Shown here: positions 22,115 to 34,026 of the stretch, piece by piece
How the letters are laid out: the number at the start of each line of letters is the position of its first letter
Position numbering within the stretch: the stretch's first letter is position 1
DNA from: Massariosphaeria phaeospora
Lineage: Eukaryota; Ascomycota; Dothideomycetes; Pleosporales
Direction of reading: 5' to 3'
Assembly: GCA_011032825.1 (NCBI GenBank)
Contig: JAADJZ010000012.1
Location: 744,001 to 808,000 of the forward strand
Length of the DNA: 64,000 nt
Notes under the pieces: generated by a model
Databases searched by the model: none
Told to the model about the DNA's origin: nothing
The model's input: only the letters and a program-made list of their open reading frames with translations
Program-made: the position numbers and the translations under genes

Positions 22115-22920
22115 GGCAGCTGTTCTAGGTCGAAGTTGTCACGAAAAGGGGTTGGCTTCGAGTGCTGGCAGTAAGTCGTGATGCTGGATCGGGAAAGTGG
22201 TAGAGTGATGGATGGAAGAGGTGAAAATGTGGTGAGATCTGGACGCGGGCTGTGCAACGCAGCGGTTGGTGTTACGCGTCGTCAAGTCTCGCATGATACA
22301 GATGGATGCAGATGGTCTTCCGAGATGAAGGTGTGATCTTGATCAGGAGCATCGCGTGAATGGCCGATAGCCTGAGGTAATGGCATGTCTCTCGCACAAC
22401 ATCAGATGGATGTGGATGGAGGGACGGCCGACGGGCATCATCTGCCCGTTCTCCCACAAACATGGTTTATATATTCTGTACACGGCATCAAAGAACAAGG
22501 CGACGACTGAGATTTGCTTTCAGCAGTCTAACAGGTGTCTATGATATGATATGTAACCCTGAAATGAAGCCCACTTTGTTTCACAGGTTTGAAATTGTGG
22601 GTGATTAACTACGGGTATTTCCTCGGGGAACCTCATCGCCCAATCCACTGGCAAGACGCCAGCAGATGTGTAGGCCGTCACTCCGACAAGTCAGCGCCGA
22701 AGCTCATTGCCGGCGATATCGAGGTTCCATGAAGGAAGAGAAATTCGGCGCGTGCAGAGATTTCGGTTGTGTCGGGGTGGTTGACTAAGCCGCGACCGCT
22801 GATTGGCTCGGCAGCTTGGGGCATTGCCGAGGCGGAACATCTGCGCTGCTTGCACCGACAGCACTACCGTCGACGACTCTCTCCCCTCTACCGCAGTGCA
22901 AGTAATCGTCATTGAGCAGC
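22115..22920. other. divergent promoter region WDR89 / SDH3
   Basis: No gene seen. It carries the 5' flanks of both divergent genes. Confidence 0.5.
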
Positions 22921-23536
22921 ATGGCGTCTCAGCGTGTATTCCAGCTCGGTCTGCGACGGGCCGTGGCCCCCAGCTTCAGGATCCAGCCCGCGGGGCGCAT
23001 GGTACAGCGGAGGTAAGGAAGGCTTGTGGCAGAGAAGCAGCGCTCTTTGTCGTCCCGATAGCTGTTGTATATACGTAAACTGACTCCAGCGTAGGTTCGC
23101 AGCTACCGAGAACGCCGCGCAGTCTGACGGCACGCAAATCCTCGCCAAACAGCGTCTCCAGCGTCCCGTCTCACCCCACCTTTCCATCTACCGCCCCCAG
23201 ATCACCTGGTATGGCTCCGCGCTCAACCGCGTTACGGCCGTCGTTCTCAGCGGCAGCCTCTACATCTTCGGCATTTCGTATCTCGTTGCCCCCACTCTCG
23301 GCTGGCACCTTGAGACGCAGTCCATGGTCGCTGCGGTGGCAGCGTGGCCGGTAGCCGCGAAGATTGCGGCGAAAGCTACTCTTGCGTTCCCGTTCTTCTA
23401 CCACTCGTTCAACGGGATCAGGCATTTGGCGTGGGACTTCGGCGTCGGCCTGGGTAACAAGACGGTCATCCGGACGGGGTGGACGGCTGTGGGGTTCACG
23501 GTGCTCTCGGGCCTCTACTACACGTTTCTGGTTTGA
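22921..23536 (+). CDS. SDH3: succinate dehydrogenase cytochrome b subunit
   Basis: Exons are 22921-23012 and 23095-23536 (177 aa), with an 82-nt intron splitting an Arg codon. The N-terminus is an Arg-rich mitochondrial presequence (RVFQLGLRRAVAP, then RMVQRRFA). The SdhC signature RPVSPHLSIYRPQITW follows at about residues 55-70, then three membrane segments. HSFNGIRHLAWDFG contains the conserved heme-ligand histidine region. This subunit anchors the SDH1/SDH2 dimer in the inner membrane and helps form the ubiquinone site of complex II. The length is normal and no key residue appears lost. Confidence 0.93.
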
Positions 23537-24084
23537 ATGAGGGGAGGAAATCATGGGTCATGAAGAACATCGATTAGGGAAAGAGTTGGAGCAGGAGTAG
23601 GCTCGGAGGTGTATAGTGCACGCTCGGGAAAGCCACCACTGTACATTTATGTTAGCATGCACGACGAGTTTGAACATGATGCGCATTGCAGTTAATTGAC
23701 TCGCTATGTGGCCGAGAGAGGCTGAACAATGCCATGTCATTTCTGCCCTCTACAGCTGGGCGCCATGCCAGGTTCGCTCCCTGCCAAGTGCTGCTCCCTT
23801 CTCTACCTTAGCACCAATAGGACGTTTGACAATTGTCTGCATCACCCATACACGTACCAGCCTACTGGACACACAATGGACTGATTCGAAGCGCATGTGG
23901 ACGTCATAGAGGTGGTGTGCAGTGCGCCAATCACAGTGACGCCGGTGCAGCCAAAGACGCCCAGCCGAACACATGAACACGCGCTCGGAGAATTGAGCGC
24001 CAGGCTGAACCGAGCGAGACATCGACACCGTCCCAAGGCGCCAACGTCGTCGCTTTGCCGTCTTCACCGCCGCGGGCTTTCACC
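23537..24084. other. intergenic, SDH3 3' flank and Rad9 promoter
   Basis: No gene supported. Confidence 0.5.
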
Positions 24085-27000
24085 ATGGCGTCGGCCGAGT
24101 CGCAGGGCAGCACTGTGCTGCACGATGACTGCTACGACGTGAGTTCTCGCTCTCCCGCTTGATTTATGCAATGGCGCGTCTGGCCTGCGCGACCCTGGTC
24201 GCTTTGTGCAGCCGTCACGCTGCACATGAATCGCCAAACTTCCACTTACTAACACTCGACCTCTGCCGCTGCTAGGACCCTTCCCAGCTCTCGCAGTTGC
24301 TCAGGCAGCGCGCCGCCGGCAGCGAGAAGGCTCTTCCATTCACCGCGTCGCCCGACCGCCGCCGCCTGGCCAACCTTCCTTTCACCACCCAGGCGCCCGA
24401 TCACGGCCCACCCCCGCGGGGACCCGCCGACGACGTCCCGCGTGAGCGTTCCCCACGACGCGCTCCACTCGACGCGCGACATGTCATACCGAGTCTCCCC
24501 AAACACCACACTGCGCCAACCACGACCGGCTTGGTGACACAGCGCGAGGGAGCAGCGAAGATGTTCCAGAGCTTCGCCGCTGATGGCGGCTTCGGCGACA
24601 CGCAGCCCGACAGCCAGATGGTCAAGAACTTCACGAGTGGCATGATGGAGACTGCACCCGACCTGGCTCCGAAGCCAATGTCGCTCCTCGCCCCGGCCGA
24701 AGATGACGCTGATGACTCGCAATCGGACGGCGTCGAGGCGGTTGGATCCAGCCAGGAGCAGCCCTGTCCGACCATCACCAGCCCGACTGTGATCCTCGAA
24801 GACGACCTCGAGACGCAATTGCGGGGCGAGCCGCCGCCCACCAGCCCGCTCAAGTTTGAGACTCCAGCCATGGCCGGACGCAAGAGGGACAGCCAGGGAC
24901 AGGTGCTGAGCTCTGCGATGCGCACGTCGACGACCCCCGGCACAATCCTGTCCGCTTCTGCTTTCTTTGGCAATGGCACCGCAAACGCGGGCCCCGCACC
25001 GGCCATGTCACTTACGCAGGCCTTCAATGCCACGCAGGCGCGAACGTCGCCCGTGGTCGGCGGGCCAAATGAGGATGTCGTCTTCCAGCGGCCGTCTCCC
25101 AACTTCAACAATGCGCGTAATTCGAGCCCGCCACCCGCCTTCTCGAGTCCTATTAAACCCACACGGAGCGAGGTTCATCTGCGGTCATCCAGTGAGCCGC
25201 GGGCTGAATATGTGACCATGAAGCAGTCGCAGGAGAAACGGCAGCGAGAGGATCAGGATAAGGAAGGGGTCACTACAGTTGCGGCACAGGACAGCTGGGA
25301 ACAACCCACTGCTGAGGAAAGACGCGCTCTCCTGCGTAAGAAGTTCGACCAGGACGCGGCTCGCTCGCTGCGCAAGGTCACCGGGCCCTCTATTTCATCT
25401 CCACGACCCACGAAAAAGCGTGGTCTGTTGTCAATGTCTACCAAGTACCGCACCCCTTCCATTAAGAAGCCGTCTAGACGGGCTGCATACGACGGTCCCT
25501 TTGACTCCGACGAGGAGCCTGATTCATTGGAATGGCCTGCCACATCGCAGGCCATACCGGTGAACGACATTGTTGATGACGATTCACTAGACGAATTGTC
25601 ACAGGAAATCCTTTCTGACACGCCAAAAGCAGTGAAATGTATTGGTACGGAGCAGGATGTGCTAGTCCCAAATACTTCGTCATACCCCCAACGAACTCTT
25701 TCTGGTCGTACTGCACCCACTGTCTCACAACGAAAAAGCCCTCCGTCGCAGACACAACCCAAGTCGCAACTCCGCTCCCATACGACCCACCGACGGTTTA
25801 GTCAACCACGGGGCAGCAAAGAGTCGGATACTGTTATGGACTCCCAACCGGGTCCCGTCGACAATACCGACAGTATTCCCCAACCAAAGTCACTCCGCTT
25901 TCCATCCTCGCCGTCCACGAACCAGTATAGCATCAATCAGACGACGATTCTCAGCAAGACAGGTTTCACCAGCCAGCTGAGTTCATCGTCCATACCTGCC
26001 GGGCCGCCAGATTCTAGCTCACCGCTTCAAGAGCCCTTGGCCAAGGAGGGAGAGGAATCAGAGGAGCGTGTTCCGAGCAGTCCGCCCATCATAACTCATG
26101 AAGATGACATTACTTACGACGAGCATGCCTACGACGAGCTCTCCGTAAGTCAGAGAGAGAGCAATCTGGGCCCAGGCACAGGTGATGTGGATATGGAGGA
26201 CCGCGAAGACGTTGCTGTCACGAACGAGGAAGCTTTTGAGGACGAAGAGCTGCAAGAGGGTGATCCCGCTGAGACGGAGGACGACCCGGATGGCGACGAC
26301 GACCTCCCTAAAAAAGCTAGCGCGGACGCCGAAGCTGATGAGATGGACTTGGAAGCGCCCCCTGCTGAAGAAGCCGATCTTGTCGGCGATTACGAAGTAC
26401 CGGAAACCCTAGAGCAGGAAAACGAGCACCCATCTGAGCATGAACATGAATTGATTCGCTCCAGCCACCCCGAGGATGAGGTGGCTAGTTCTGAACAGCA
26501 TGCTACTGTACAACCACGGGTGCAACGTCAATCTACTATTCCGGAGTCGGACATGCTTGACGATACACAGCCCTCATTTTTCCCTTACAGAATTGACGCA
26601 GGCAATGCCGATAGTCATGCGACAGAGTCAAACGAGGACAACAGTGTTGTCCCAAACCAGACCAACAGCACCGAGCCTTTCCACACAGCCCGAGAGAATC
26701 ACTCCGGTTCTCAGCCTGACGAACTCTCCAATGATGCCGCTAGAATTTCCGACGCGGAAACCACGGAACAGGTGCCGGTCTTTCGCTCGTTACGTGATAT
26801 TGCCAATCAGCCCGACATACAACACTCTCAGGACTTGGGTGATATCGAGATTCCACGGTTAAGCTATGCTACAGAAGAGGACGATGCCTTTCTCGGATCT
26901 TCACCAATGCCGCCACCGGCCAAGAAGCGCAGGGTTACCTACAGTGCTAAAAAGAAGCATTTTGCTGGCCCTATTGCGGACACGGACCCGCTATCGGATC

Positions 27001-28952
27001 AGGTCTCCACGTCGCCTTTGCAACAGGTTCACAATGCGCCGCAGGATTCATCGCCGTTGTCTTCAGCAAAAGAGATGGAAGAGCAGGGCGCGTCCGCCGC
27101 GGCAAATGCAAGAGGCGAGGCGGAAGCTATCTACACTAAAGTCTCGAAGCTGAGGGGAACATCATTACTGACGCCTGCTAGACCGCAGGCTCAGAAGCCA
27201 GGTGCCTTGAAATCGGTGAACGTCAAAGCCTTGCTGGCATCACCCCGTAAAGCCCCACCTGTTTTTCCGAAGAGCAAGCCCTCGCCTCCATCTAGATCTC
27301 GTCGGATTAATGAGCAACGCGCTTCGGAATTGCCAGATGTACAGAGCCCGAGTGATGAGCCAGACGAGCTTGCAGGACCTACGCCGGAAGTCACAGCCCC
27401 TGGAAGCACCGTCAGACCCGCTTCAGACCACGGCGAAGCGCCCACCGGAGGCATTCTCGTACCGAACCGGGTCTTTGCGTACTGGCCAGGAAGGATCGTC
27501 TACTACGCAGCTACTTGTATTGGCCGCGCGGACAATTCGCAGTGGCAAGTCCGGTACGACGATGGTAACATCCACCCTCTAGAGCCTCTTCAGGTTCGCA
27601 ATCTTGATCTCCGTGTTGGAGACCATGTCAAGGTCGACCAGAAGGGCATGAAGAAGCATACGTATCTTGTGGTTGGCCTCCAAGGCAAGCTTGACGCTGA
27701 CCATGGCTTGGAATACCCTCTAACCGATCGTCGTGGGTACACGGTTGCTATCGTGCAGGAGAAGCCGCGCGACAGCTTGCCAAAGGACGCAGTGCTCCAG
27801 CCAAAGCCACCCGTATCGGTGCCTATCACTCAGATATATCTCACCAACGGCATGTGGGCTAGATATCGCGATCGTATGTTCGATTATACGCCGGCGCCAT
27901 CTTCGAGTGCACCAGCTTCGCGCCTTGCCACGCCTGTCAGAGTTATGGGGGAAACCGGCACTCCGTCGTTCTCGAAGCGCACCAGCGGCGTCCCGTCGTT
28001 GCTGAAAGAGTCTACCTCTCGCCCTAGCCATACGAGCACCGCGATTGTTCCAGCTGGCAACGTCTTCTCCAATATGGCTTTTGCTATCTCACTGTCGGAG
28101 GATAGCGACGGCAAAGAGAAAGAGGCCATCACCAAACTTATCACGTCCAACGGAGGCCGCATCGTAGACACTGGCTTTCACGAACTCTTTGATTATGAAC
28201 CCTCGGATCGACCCTCTACGCCCAAAACCTTCAACCAAGCCACATCTAGCGCAGGCGACCTGGTGCTCTACGACGAAAACAGAGACCTCGGTTTCGTAGC
28301 GCTGATCTCAGATACTCATTCCCGACGTACCAAGTATTTCCAAGCCCTCGCCCTCAATATCCCCTGCCTGCATATCCGCTGGATCCAAGACACCATCGCC
28401 GCGAGTCGCCTCCTCCCGTTCTTCAAGTACTTCCTCCCCGCCGGCATATCCACGTTCCTCGGCCCCGGCGTCGTCCGCTCCCGCACCATGGACGTCTACG
28501 ACCCCACCGCCGCCGACGTGTCCTTCGCCAACATGATCCAAGGCCGCAACCTCCTCCTGCACAACCACACCGTTCTCATCGTCACAGGCAAAACCAAACC
28601 AAACATCGAGCGCAAGCAGCCGTACATCTTCCTCATGCACACGCTGGGCCCCGCGGCCATCGGCCAGTGCGCCGATCTCGCGGCCGCGCGGGCCATGCTG
28701 CATGAAGACGACTGGGGCTGGGTCTATGTCAACGGCGGCGTCGAAGACGTGGCGGACGCGGAGGCCGTGCTGTTCCACGGCGCGGCGGCGAAGAAGGCTG
28801 GCGCGCGGAGCAAGAAGCGGAAGAGGGAGGAGAAGGATGCGGCGGTGGGGCCGCTGGTTAGGACGGGCTGGGTGGATGGCAAGGAAGTGAGGGTTATGGG
28901 CGATGAGTTTGTGGTGCAGAGCTTGATTCTCGCGGCGCTGGTGGAGGAGTAG
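24085..28952 (+). CDS. DNA-damage checkpoint mediator, Rad9/Crb2/53BP1 type
   Basis: Exons are 24085-24138 and 24276-28952 (1576 aa), with a 137-nt intron. Exon 1 encodes MASAESQGSTVLHDDCYD and joins exon 2 in phase, supplying the start missing from the long frame. Residues ~1-1050 are acidic, low-complexity and rich in SQ/TQ sites (for example GDTQPDSQ, SQRKSPPSQTQPKSQ), the expected targets of ATM/ATR-type kinases. A Crb2-like Tudor region spans ~1075-1160 (VFAYWPGRIVYYAATCIG, then QWQVRYDDGNIHPLE), which in the family binds methylated H4K20. Two C-terminal BRCT domains follow (~1280-1420 and ~1440-1576), interrupted by a Lys/Arg-rich linker. The role is recruitment of checkpoint kinase at breaks, in the nucleus. 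It is convergent with ERG7. Confidence 0.88.
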
Positions 28953-29629
28953 GCGTGCAGTGCATTCTTGCGGATAATAGGAAGGAGGTCTGGTGGGGAA
29001 AAGAAAAGGGCGGACTGAATCTCTTTTCATGGGCCGCGCTCGGGGTATTGCATTATTGGGCGGATCGCAGCGGAGCGCTCTACAAAAATGGTGGTCGGCA
29101 TCTGCTCTATCCCCAAACATCATCTCGGCGTATCAGCGGCGGATCGGTTCGCATCGCATCAGACCGCATCCAGCTCGCGGTTTCCTCGACGTCCATTTGA
29201 GGTCGGTCGTTATATGGGACGGTCGTTGCTACGCCATGCGGGTTTTCCTTCTTTTCTTTCCTACCGTGGAGGGAGGAGTGTGGGGGTTTCTATGGGCGTT
29301 TTCTGCAACCAAGCAGCTTTGAGCATGAACTTGAGCATCTAGATATCCCCCGGGCACATGACATGGTTCACCCAGCGTACGTAACGGAACGAAATGGTAA
29401 AACAAACAAATCAACAAATGGTGTGTATAGTATAGTATAGTATAGTATAGTAAAGTAAAGCATAGTGTATATACCGTACAAATTTGCACAGTACCCTGCG
29501 GTTGAAAATCCAAAAAGGAGCATATTACATTACTATGGTTTGCAGATCCATGTACCTCATCGCATCTCGTTCTTCCATCTACCCACCTATCTATCTATCC
29601 ATCTATCTACATACACCCCCCCTATCTTC
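28953..29629. other. convergent intergenic region with simple repeats
   Basis: Lies between the Rad9-like (+) and ERG7 (-) stop codons. It holds a TATAG pentamer run at about 29427-29452 and a CTAT-type run at about 29588-29610. No gene. Confidence 0.55.
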
Positions 29630-31981
29630 TCACCCCCTATATACACCCCCCTCCGACCCCTCCAAACCCCCCCACCGCCCCGCCCACAACCCCAACGCCC
29701 TAATCGGAAAAATAAACTTATAATTCGGATAGCTAATCATACAACTCTTATTAAACACGCCCTCAATCGCCTCCTGCGGCCACTCGCCATTGCGTTTCTG
29801 CCTGGCCATAATGAGCCGCACGCCGCGCTCCACAGGCCCGCGGTCCGGATACCCGGCTTCCAGCAGCGCAATCACCGCCCACGCCGTCTGCACGACTTGC
29901 GAGGTGCTGTGTGGCGAGTACGTGCCGGTTTCGCAGGACCGGTAGGTTTCGCCCCAGCCGCCGTCGGGGTTTTGATGAGATAGGAGGAAGGTGCATGCGC
30001 GATGCACGTGCGGCGAGCCGGAGGCATAAGTGTCGCCGACGGAGGCGAGCGCTTCGAGCGCGAACATGGCGGCGTAGGTGAAGCAGATGCCCCAGGAGCC
30101 GTACCAGGAGCCGTCGGGCCGCTGGGCGGCGCGGATGTAGGCGATGGCGCGGGCCGTGAAGGCTGCGATTTCGGCGGCGCGGTACGCCGGGTGGTGCTGG
30201 GAGAAGAGCTGCAGCGCGGTGACGACGGCCGTGGTGCACTCCGGGTAGTCGTACTCGATCATGATGCGGCCGAAGACTTCGGCGGCGTTGAGGTGCTCGA
30301 GGAGCGGGGAGCCGCGCGTGGGCTCGTACGAGGCGCAGCCGCCGGTGCGGTTCTGCATGGTGAGGAGCACGTCGATGGCGGCGTAGAGGCGCGCGGGCGG
30401 GAGTCGCGTCGGGTAGCCCGGGGTGTTCTGCAGGAGCAGCACGCACTTGAGGGCTTCGGCCGTGCAGTCGCTGACGACGTAGCCCTGCTTGGCGGTGCTG
30501 AAGGGCCAGCCCCCGCGGCGCTGCTGGCGGTAGCACGCGCGCTGGTCGCGGCACTCGGCCGCCAGCTGCTGATCGTCGAAGAAGTCGAGCACGCGCGTGA
30601 GCATGGGCTGCCATTTCGGGGAGGTGGCGAAGCCGGCCTCGCAGATGGCCAGCGTGGCGAAGGCCGTGTCCCAGACTTGCACGCCGTTGGTGCCGTTCAT
30701 GAGCATGCCCTCGGACTTCATCCACATGAACTCGTGCAGCGTCTTGAGGTGCTCGCGGAAGGCGAACGAGTCCGGCCCGGAGTGGATGTAGGAGCACAGC
30801 GTGTTCATGGGCCCGTTGACGGGGCCGAGGTTGGCGTAGTTTGTGTTTTCGTCTTCGGCTACGATGAGCCACCAGGCGTGGGCTTCGGCGCGCTTGACGA
30901 GCCACTGGGGCCGCAGCAGCGGCATCCACAGGTGGGCGAGGAACCAGAAGAGGACGAGCAGGATCCAGGATTTCGGGTGGTAGTTGTCGGCGGGGGCAAT
31001 GTCGTTGCGGTGGTGGGCGAAGGTGATGGAGTCGAAGGGCTGGGTGAGGAGCTCGGCGCGCAGTTGGCGCGTGAGGTCGTTGAGCGGGTACGACCACTTC
31101 TTCGAGTAGATGTACGACATGGGCAGGAACACCTGGCGCATGTGGATCCACCACCGCCACGGGTGGATGGGCACCCAGTCGGGCAGCAGCCACAGTTCCG
31201 GCGGCACCGGATTGACGACATCCCACTCCAGCACGCCCAACACGCTGAGCCACCATTTTGCCCAGTGCGGCCCGTTCAGCGCCCCTCCCAGCTTCCACAG
31301 CATCTCCCTGGCCTTCACCATGCGCGGGTCGTCGGGCTCGACGCCGAGCAGTCTTAAACACGTGTAGTTGAGCGCCGTCCCAAACACGCTGCTGACCCCC
31401 TCGATGTGTAGTCCCCATCCTCCATCTTCCGGGTGTTGCCGCGCGAAAAGATAGGCTTTGATTTCGATGGCGTACGATTCCAGTATTGGTGTTTCCGTCA
31501 CGTACCAGGTAATGACCAGCCCAGGAAGCAGAAACATCGGCCCGCCATACTCGCACGCCCAGTTGCCAGCGGGCAGTTGCAGCTGCGAGAAGAACGTCAA
31601 GCCATTCTCGGCAGCTTCGAACGGGGTTCTCGCCGGCGGCAGATCAGGTTGTTCCTACGCCACAAACACATCAGCCATTGCTCATGGACGCGTCCAGCAA
31701 CCAAGCATCAACACGCGTAGACTCACCGTATCCAGTCCCAGCCAGTACTTGTCCGCAGTACTCTGCGGCCACTCCCTGACCTCTTCCTCAGTCTCCAGGT
31801 AATGCCACGTCTGGCACCCGCGCTCGTTCTTCAGTCGCCACCGCGTGTAATCCGTCTTCTGGTCTTTCAGAGCCGTCACACCACCGTTTGCTATGATGGA
31901 CCCGTTTGCTCTCCCGTTCGCGCCGCCACGCTTATGCGTGCCATTGGCCTGCACTCTTATCGCCGATTGCGTCGTGGACAT
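29630..31981 (-). CDS. ERG7: lanosterol synthase (oxidosqualene cyclase)
   Basis: Exons are 31981-31727 and 31654-29630 (759 aa), with a 72-nt intron after LGLDT. It cyclises 2,3-oxidosqualene to lanosterol in ergosterol synthesis, at the ER or lipid droplets. The catalytic VSDCTAEA motif is present, with the acid Asp at about residue 481. QW-type repeats are visible ([51 protein letters not shown]). The N-terminal MSTTQ to [10 protein letters not shown] segment matches fungal ERG7. The C-terminus is extended by a Gly-rich tail after [11 protein letters not shown] minus-strand TATAAAAA box lies at 32035-32042, so the leader is short. Confidence 0.95.
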
Positions 31982-32034
31982 GGTCGAAGGCCGTTATTCA
32001 TGAGTTCATGGCGTGAAGTGCCGAGTGCGATGTG

Positions 32035-32042
32035 TTTTTATA
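32035..32042 (-). promoter_or_regulatory. TATA box of ERG7
   Basis: Minus-strand TATAAAAA about 55 nt upstream of the ATG at 31981. Confidence 0.55.
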
Positions 32043-32829
32043 CGGCCGACGTTGGGTGCGAGTCCAGGAAATTGTTGGACCCTGCAGGGCCGGACGGCTT
32101 GGCGAGTCCGTGCGCGGACGTCTTGAGCTTCCGATGTCCGTTTGGATGGTGATGGTCGCTCCATCGTACACCCTATTTGCCACAGTGAGAACACAATATG
32201 AGAGTCCGATCTCCGCTTGAAATGCTCAATAATAGAGATACTAGTAGTCCGGCGTTCCAACTCCAATCCTCTCAAGAGCTCTCTGCATCCCACCCCTCTT
32301 CCCCTTCTGCGCCACTGGAGAACACGAGCCCTTGTGACTATGTGGTACGCGGCAGATAAGCCGATGCCGTTGCTGACGCTGATGCTGATGCGGATGCGGA
32401 TGCGGATTTACCGTCAAAGTGGGTAAAATGGCGGTATGTCCGTTCAACGAGTGGGAAGCCTAAAAGCTTTAAAGCACAGTAAGATGTATTATCTGATCCG
32501 ACCCATCTGGCCATCCATCTTCGGCCCCGATTGAAGACGCCTGCCCACCTCTACTCTACCACCGCAAACCCATATATACAAGTCTCAAACGAAGCAACCA
32601 CCAGGGCCCTCACCCGTTTCCAAATCGTGACACTGAAGATTGAAGAGAAAAAGATTCCAGAGCAGCAGGCTAGCTAGCCACACATGCAAGAGCGCAGCCC
32701 GGCGCAGGTGCGTGTACAAGGACGCCTGAGCAAAAGCCTCATCCGTCTCCAAAGCCCAAGATTGAATGAAAAGAAATGCCGCCGACATGCTTGTTTCCGT
32801 CAAATAATGGGGTATCAAAAATCAAAATG
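32043..32829. other. intergenic, ERG7 upstream region
   Basis: A short GATGCG/GATGCT hexamer run lies near 32375-32405. No gene seen. Confidence 0.45.
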
Positions 32830-34026
32830 CTAGTCGCTCAGGTCCGGATTGGCAATGAAAAGCCGCGTGTTGCTCATCGTCATGGTCCGCTCGTCGACGC
32901 TGCCTCGCCTGTGCAGCTCGTCGGATGTTTTCTTCTTCGGTGCGGGGTTGGGGTGCGGTAATGATGTTGGCATCTGGCCTACGTCGCCAAAGTTCCGCTC
33001 TCCGCTGCTGCCGCTGCCTGCACTGCCGCCAGACAGGCCTGTTTGGGTGTGCTCGAAGTAGTTGGTGGGGTTGTATGACGGGACAGGAGTCTCTTCTTCT
33101 CCAAGTGATTCCATGCCTTCACCCGGGGGAGATGTGTTGTGCCCCGACGGAGGGGTCGAGTTGGTCGACAACCGACCTGCGTTGGCGTATGAAGCGCGGC
33201 GACCCGAACCTACAGAGCTGCGGCCGGATCCCGAGCGCTCATGGTATGGTTGCCCTGCGTTGATCGATCCACTGTCGCTGTCGCCTTCATCGACTTCAGT
33301 GGCACTCAGCCGCATGGGAACGCCACTGCCCGAGAGTTGTGTAGGTGCATACAATGACGCTTTAGGCGCGCCGTGGTGGCGAATCTTAGATCTGACTCCG
33401 GCGGCGACACTCGAGCTGCCCGAGACGTTCCGTGGCGAGGCATGGTGCGGGCCGCCTGCCACCTCCATGTTGGCGCGCTGTTTGGCCTGGCGCTGCTGTA
33501 CCAGTAGACGCGGATCTTCGTACTGCGATCGATCGCACCAGACGGTCGCCTTTTGTTTGCGCATGAGAGCGACGTACGAGGAAGGTGAGGGACCCGAGCG
33601 CGTGGAGGATGAGCGACGGAGTGCCCCGCTGTTGGAGCGGATCGGCGTTCCCGTGGTAGACGAAGTGCTCGAGGTCGCATTGCTGAGGGTCCTGCGGGTG
33701 CCCTGGCCGATATACTGCTGCTGGGTGGGATACTGCAACATGGTCATGGCGCTGCTGGGAGGTGCGTAGCTCGTTGGAGAGGGCGCTTGGGCGATGGGGA
33801 AGACGCCGGACGATGTGGTGCGGGTTCGACTGTGCATCGACTGCACCGATGTGGAATCGAGGGAGGGCAGGTCCTGCGCAGCACCGGGATGGCCCAATGG
33901 CTTTCTGCGGATGGGCAGGTGAGGCGGTTGTGAAGACGGAGCGGCCATGGTGGTCATGATTGTCACCGGGAGATTGATCGGCCGTGGTGAAACGAGGATC
34001 GGCAGTGACGTCGTCAGGGCAAACAA
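32830..34026 (-). CDS. serine-rich protein of unknown function (398 aa)
   Basis: Single-exon frame. Most of the protein is Ser/Pro/Gly/Thr-rich and probably disordered. One ordered-looking basic block at about residues 150-185 (SYVALMRKQKATVWCDRS, then DPRLLVQQRQAKQRA) and a short C-terminal motif (TRLFIANPDLSD) look conserved-type. I do not recognise a named family. Reading-frame length and codon use support a real gene. A minus-strand TATATATT lies only about 50 nt upstream, so an internal start at MTTMAAPSS (about residue 24) is also possible. No signal peptide or membrane segment. Confidence 0.7.
   Translation of the reverse strand: MFALTTSLPILVSPRPINLPVTIMTTMAAPSSQPPHLPIRRKPLGHPGAAQDLPSLDSTSVQSMHSRTRTTSSGVFPIAQAPSPTSYAPPSSAMTMLQYPTQQQYIGQGTRRTLSNATSSTSSTTGTPIRSNSGALRRSSSTRSGPSPSSYVALMRKQKATVWCDRSQYEDPRLLVQQRQAKQRANMEVAGGPHHASPRNVSGSSSVAAGVRSKIRHHGAPKASLYAPTQLSGSGVPMRLSATEVDEGDSDSGSINAGQPYHERSGSGRSSVGSGRRASYANAGRLSTNSTPPSGHNTSPPGEGMESLGEEETPVPSYNPTNYFEHTQTGLSGGSAGSGSSGERNFGDVGQMPTSLPHPNPAPKKKTSDELHRRGSVDERTMTMSNTRLFIANPDLSD

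Noticed and set aside
30002..31357. 451-aa open frame on + strand
   Set aside because: It is the mirror of ERG7 in a GC-rich coding region; composition is Gly/Val/Glu/Arg-rich with no domain, while the opposite strand is a clear oxidosqualene cyclase.
29763..31556. 597-aa frame on - strand inside ERG7
   Set aside because: Different frame of the same strand as ERG7, Arg/His/Pro-rich; shadow of codon bias.
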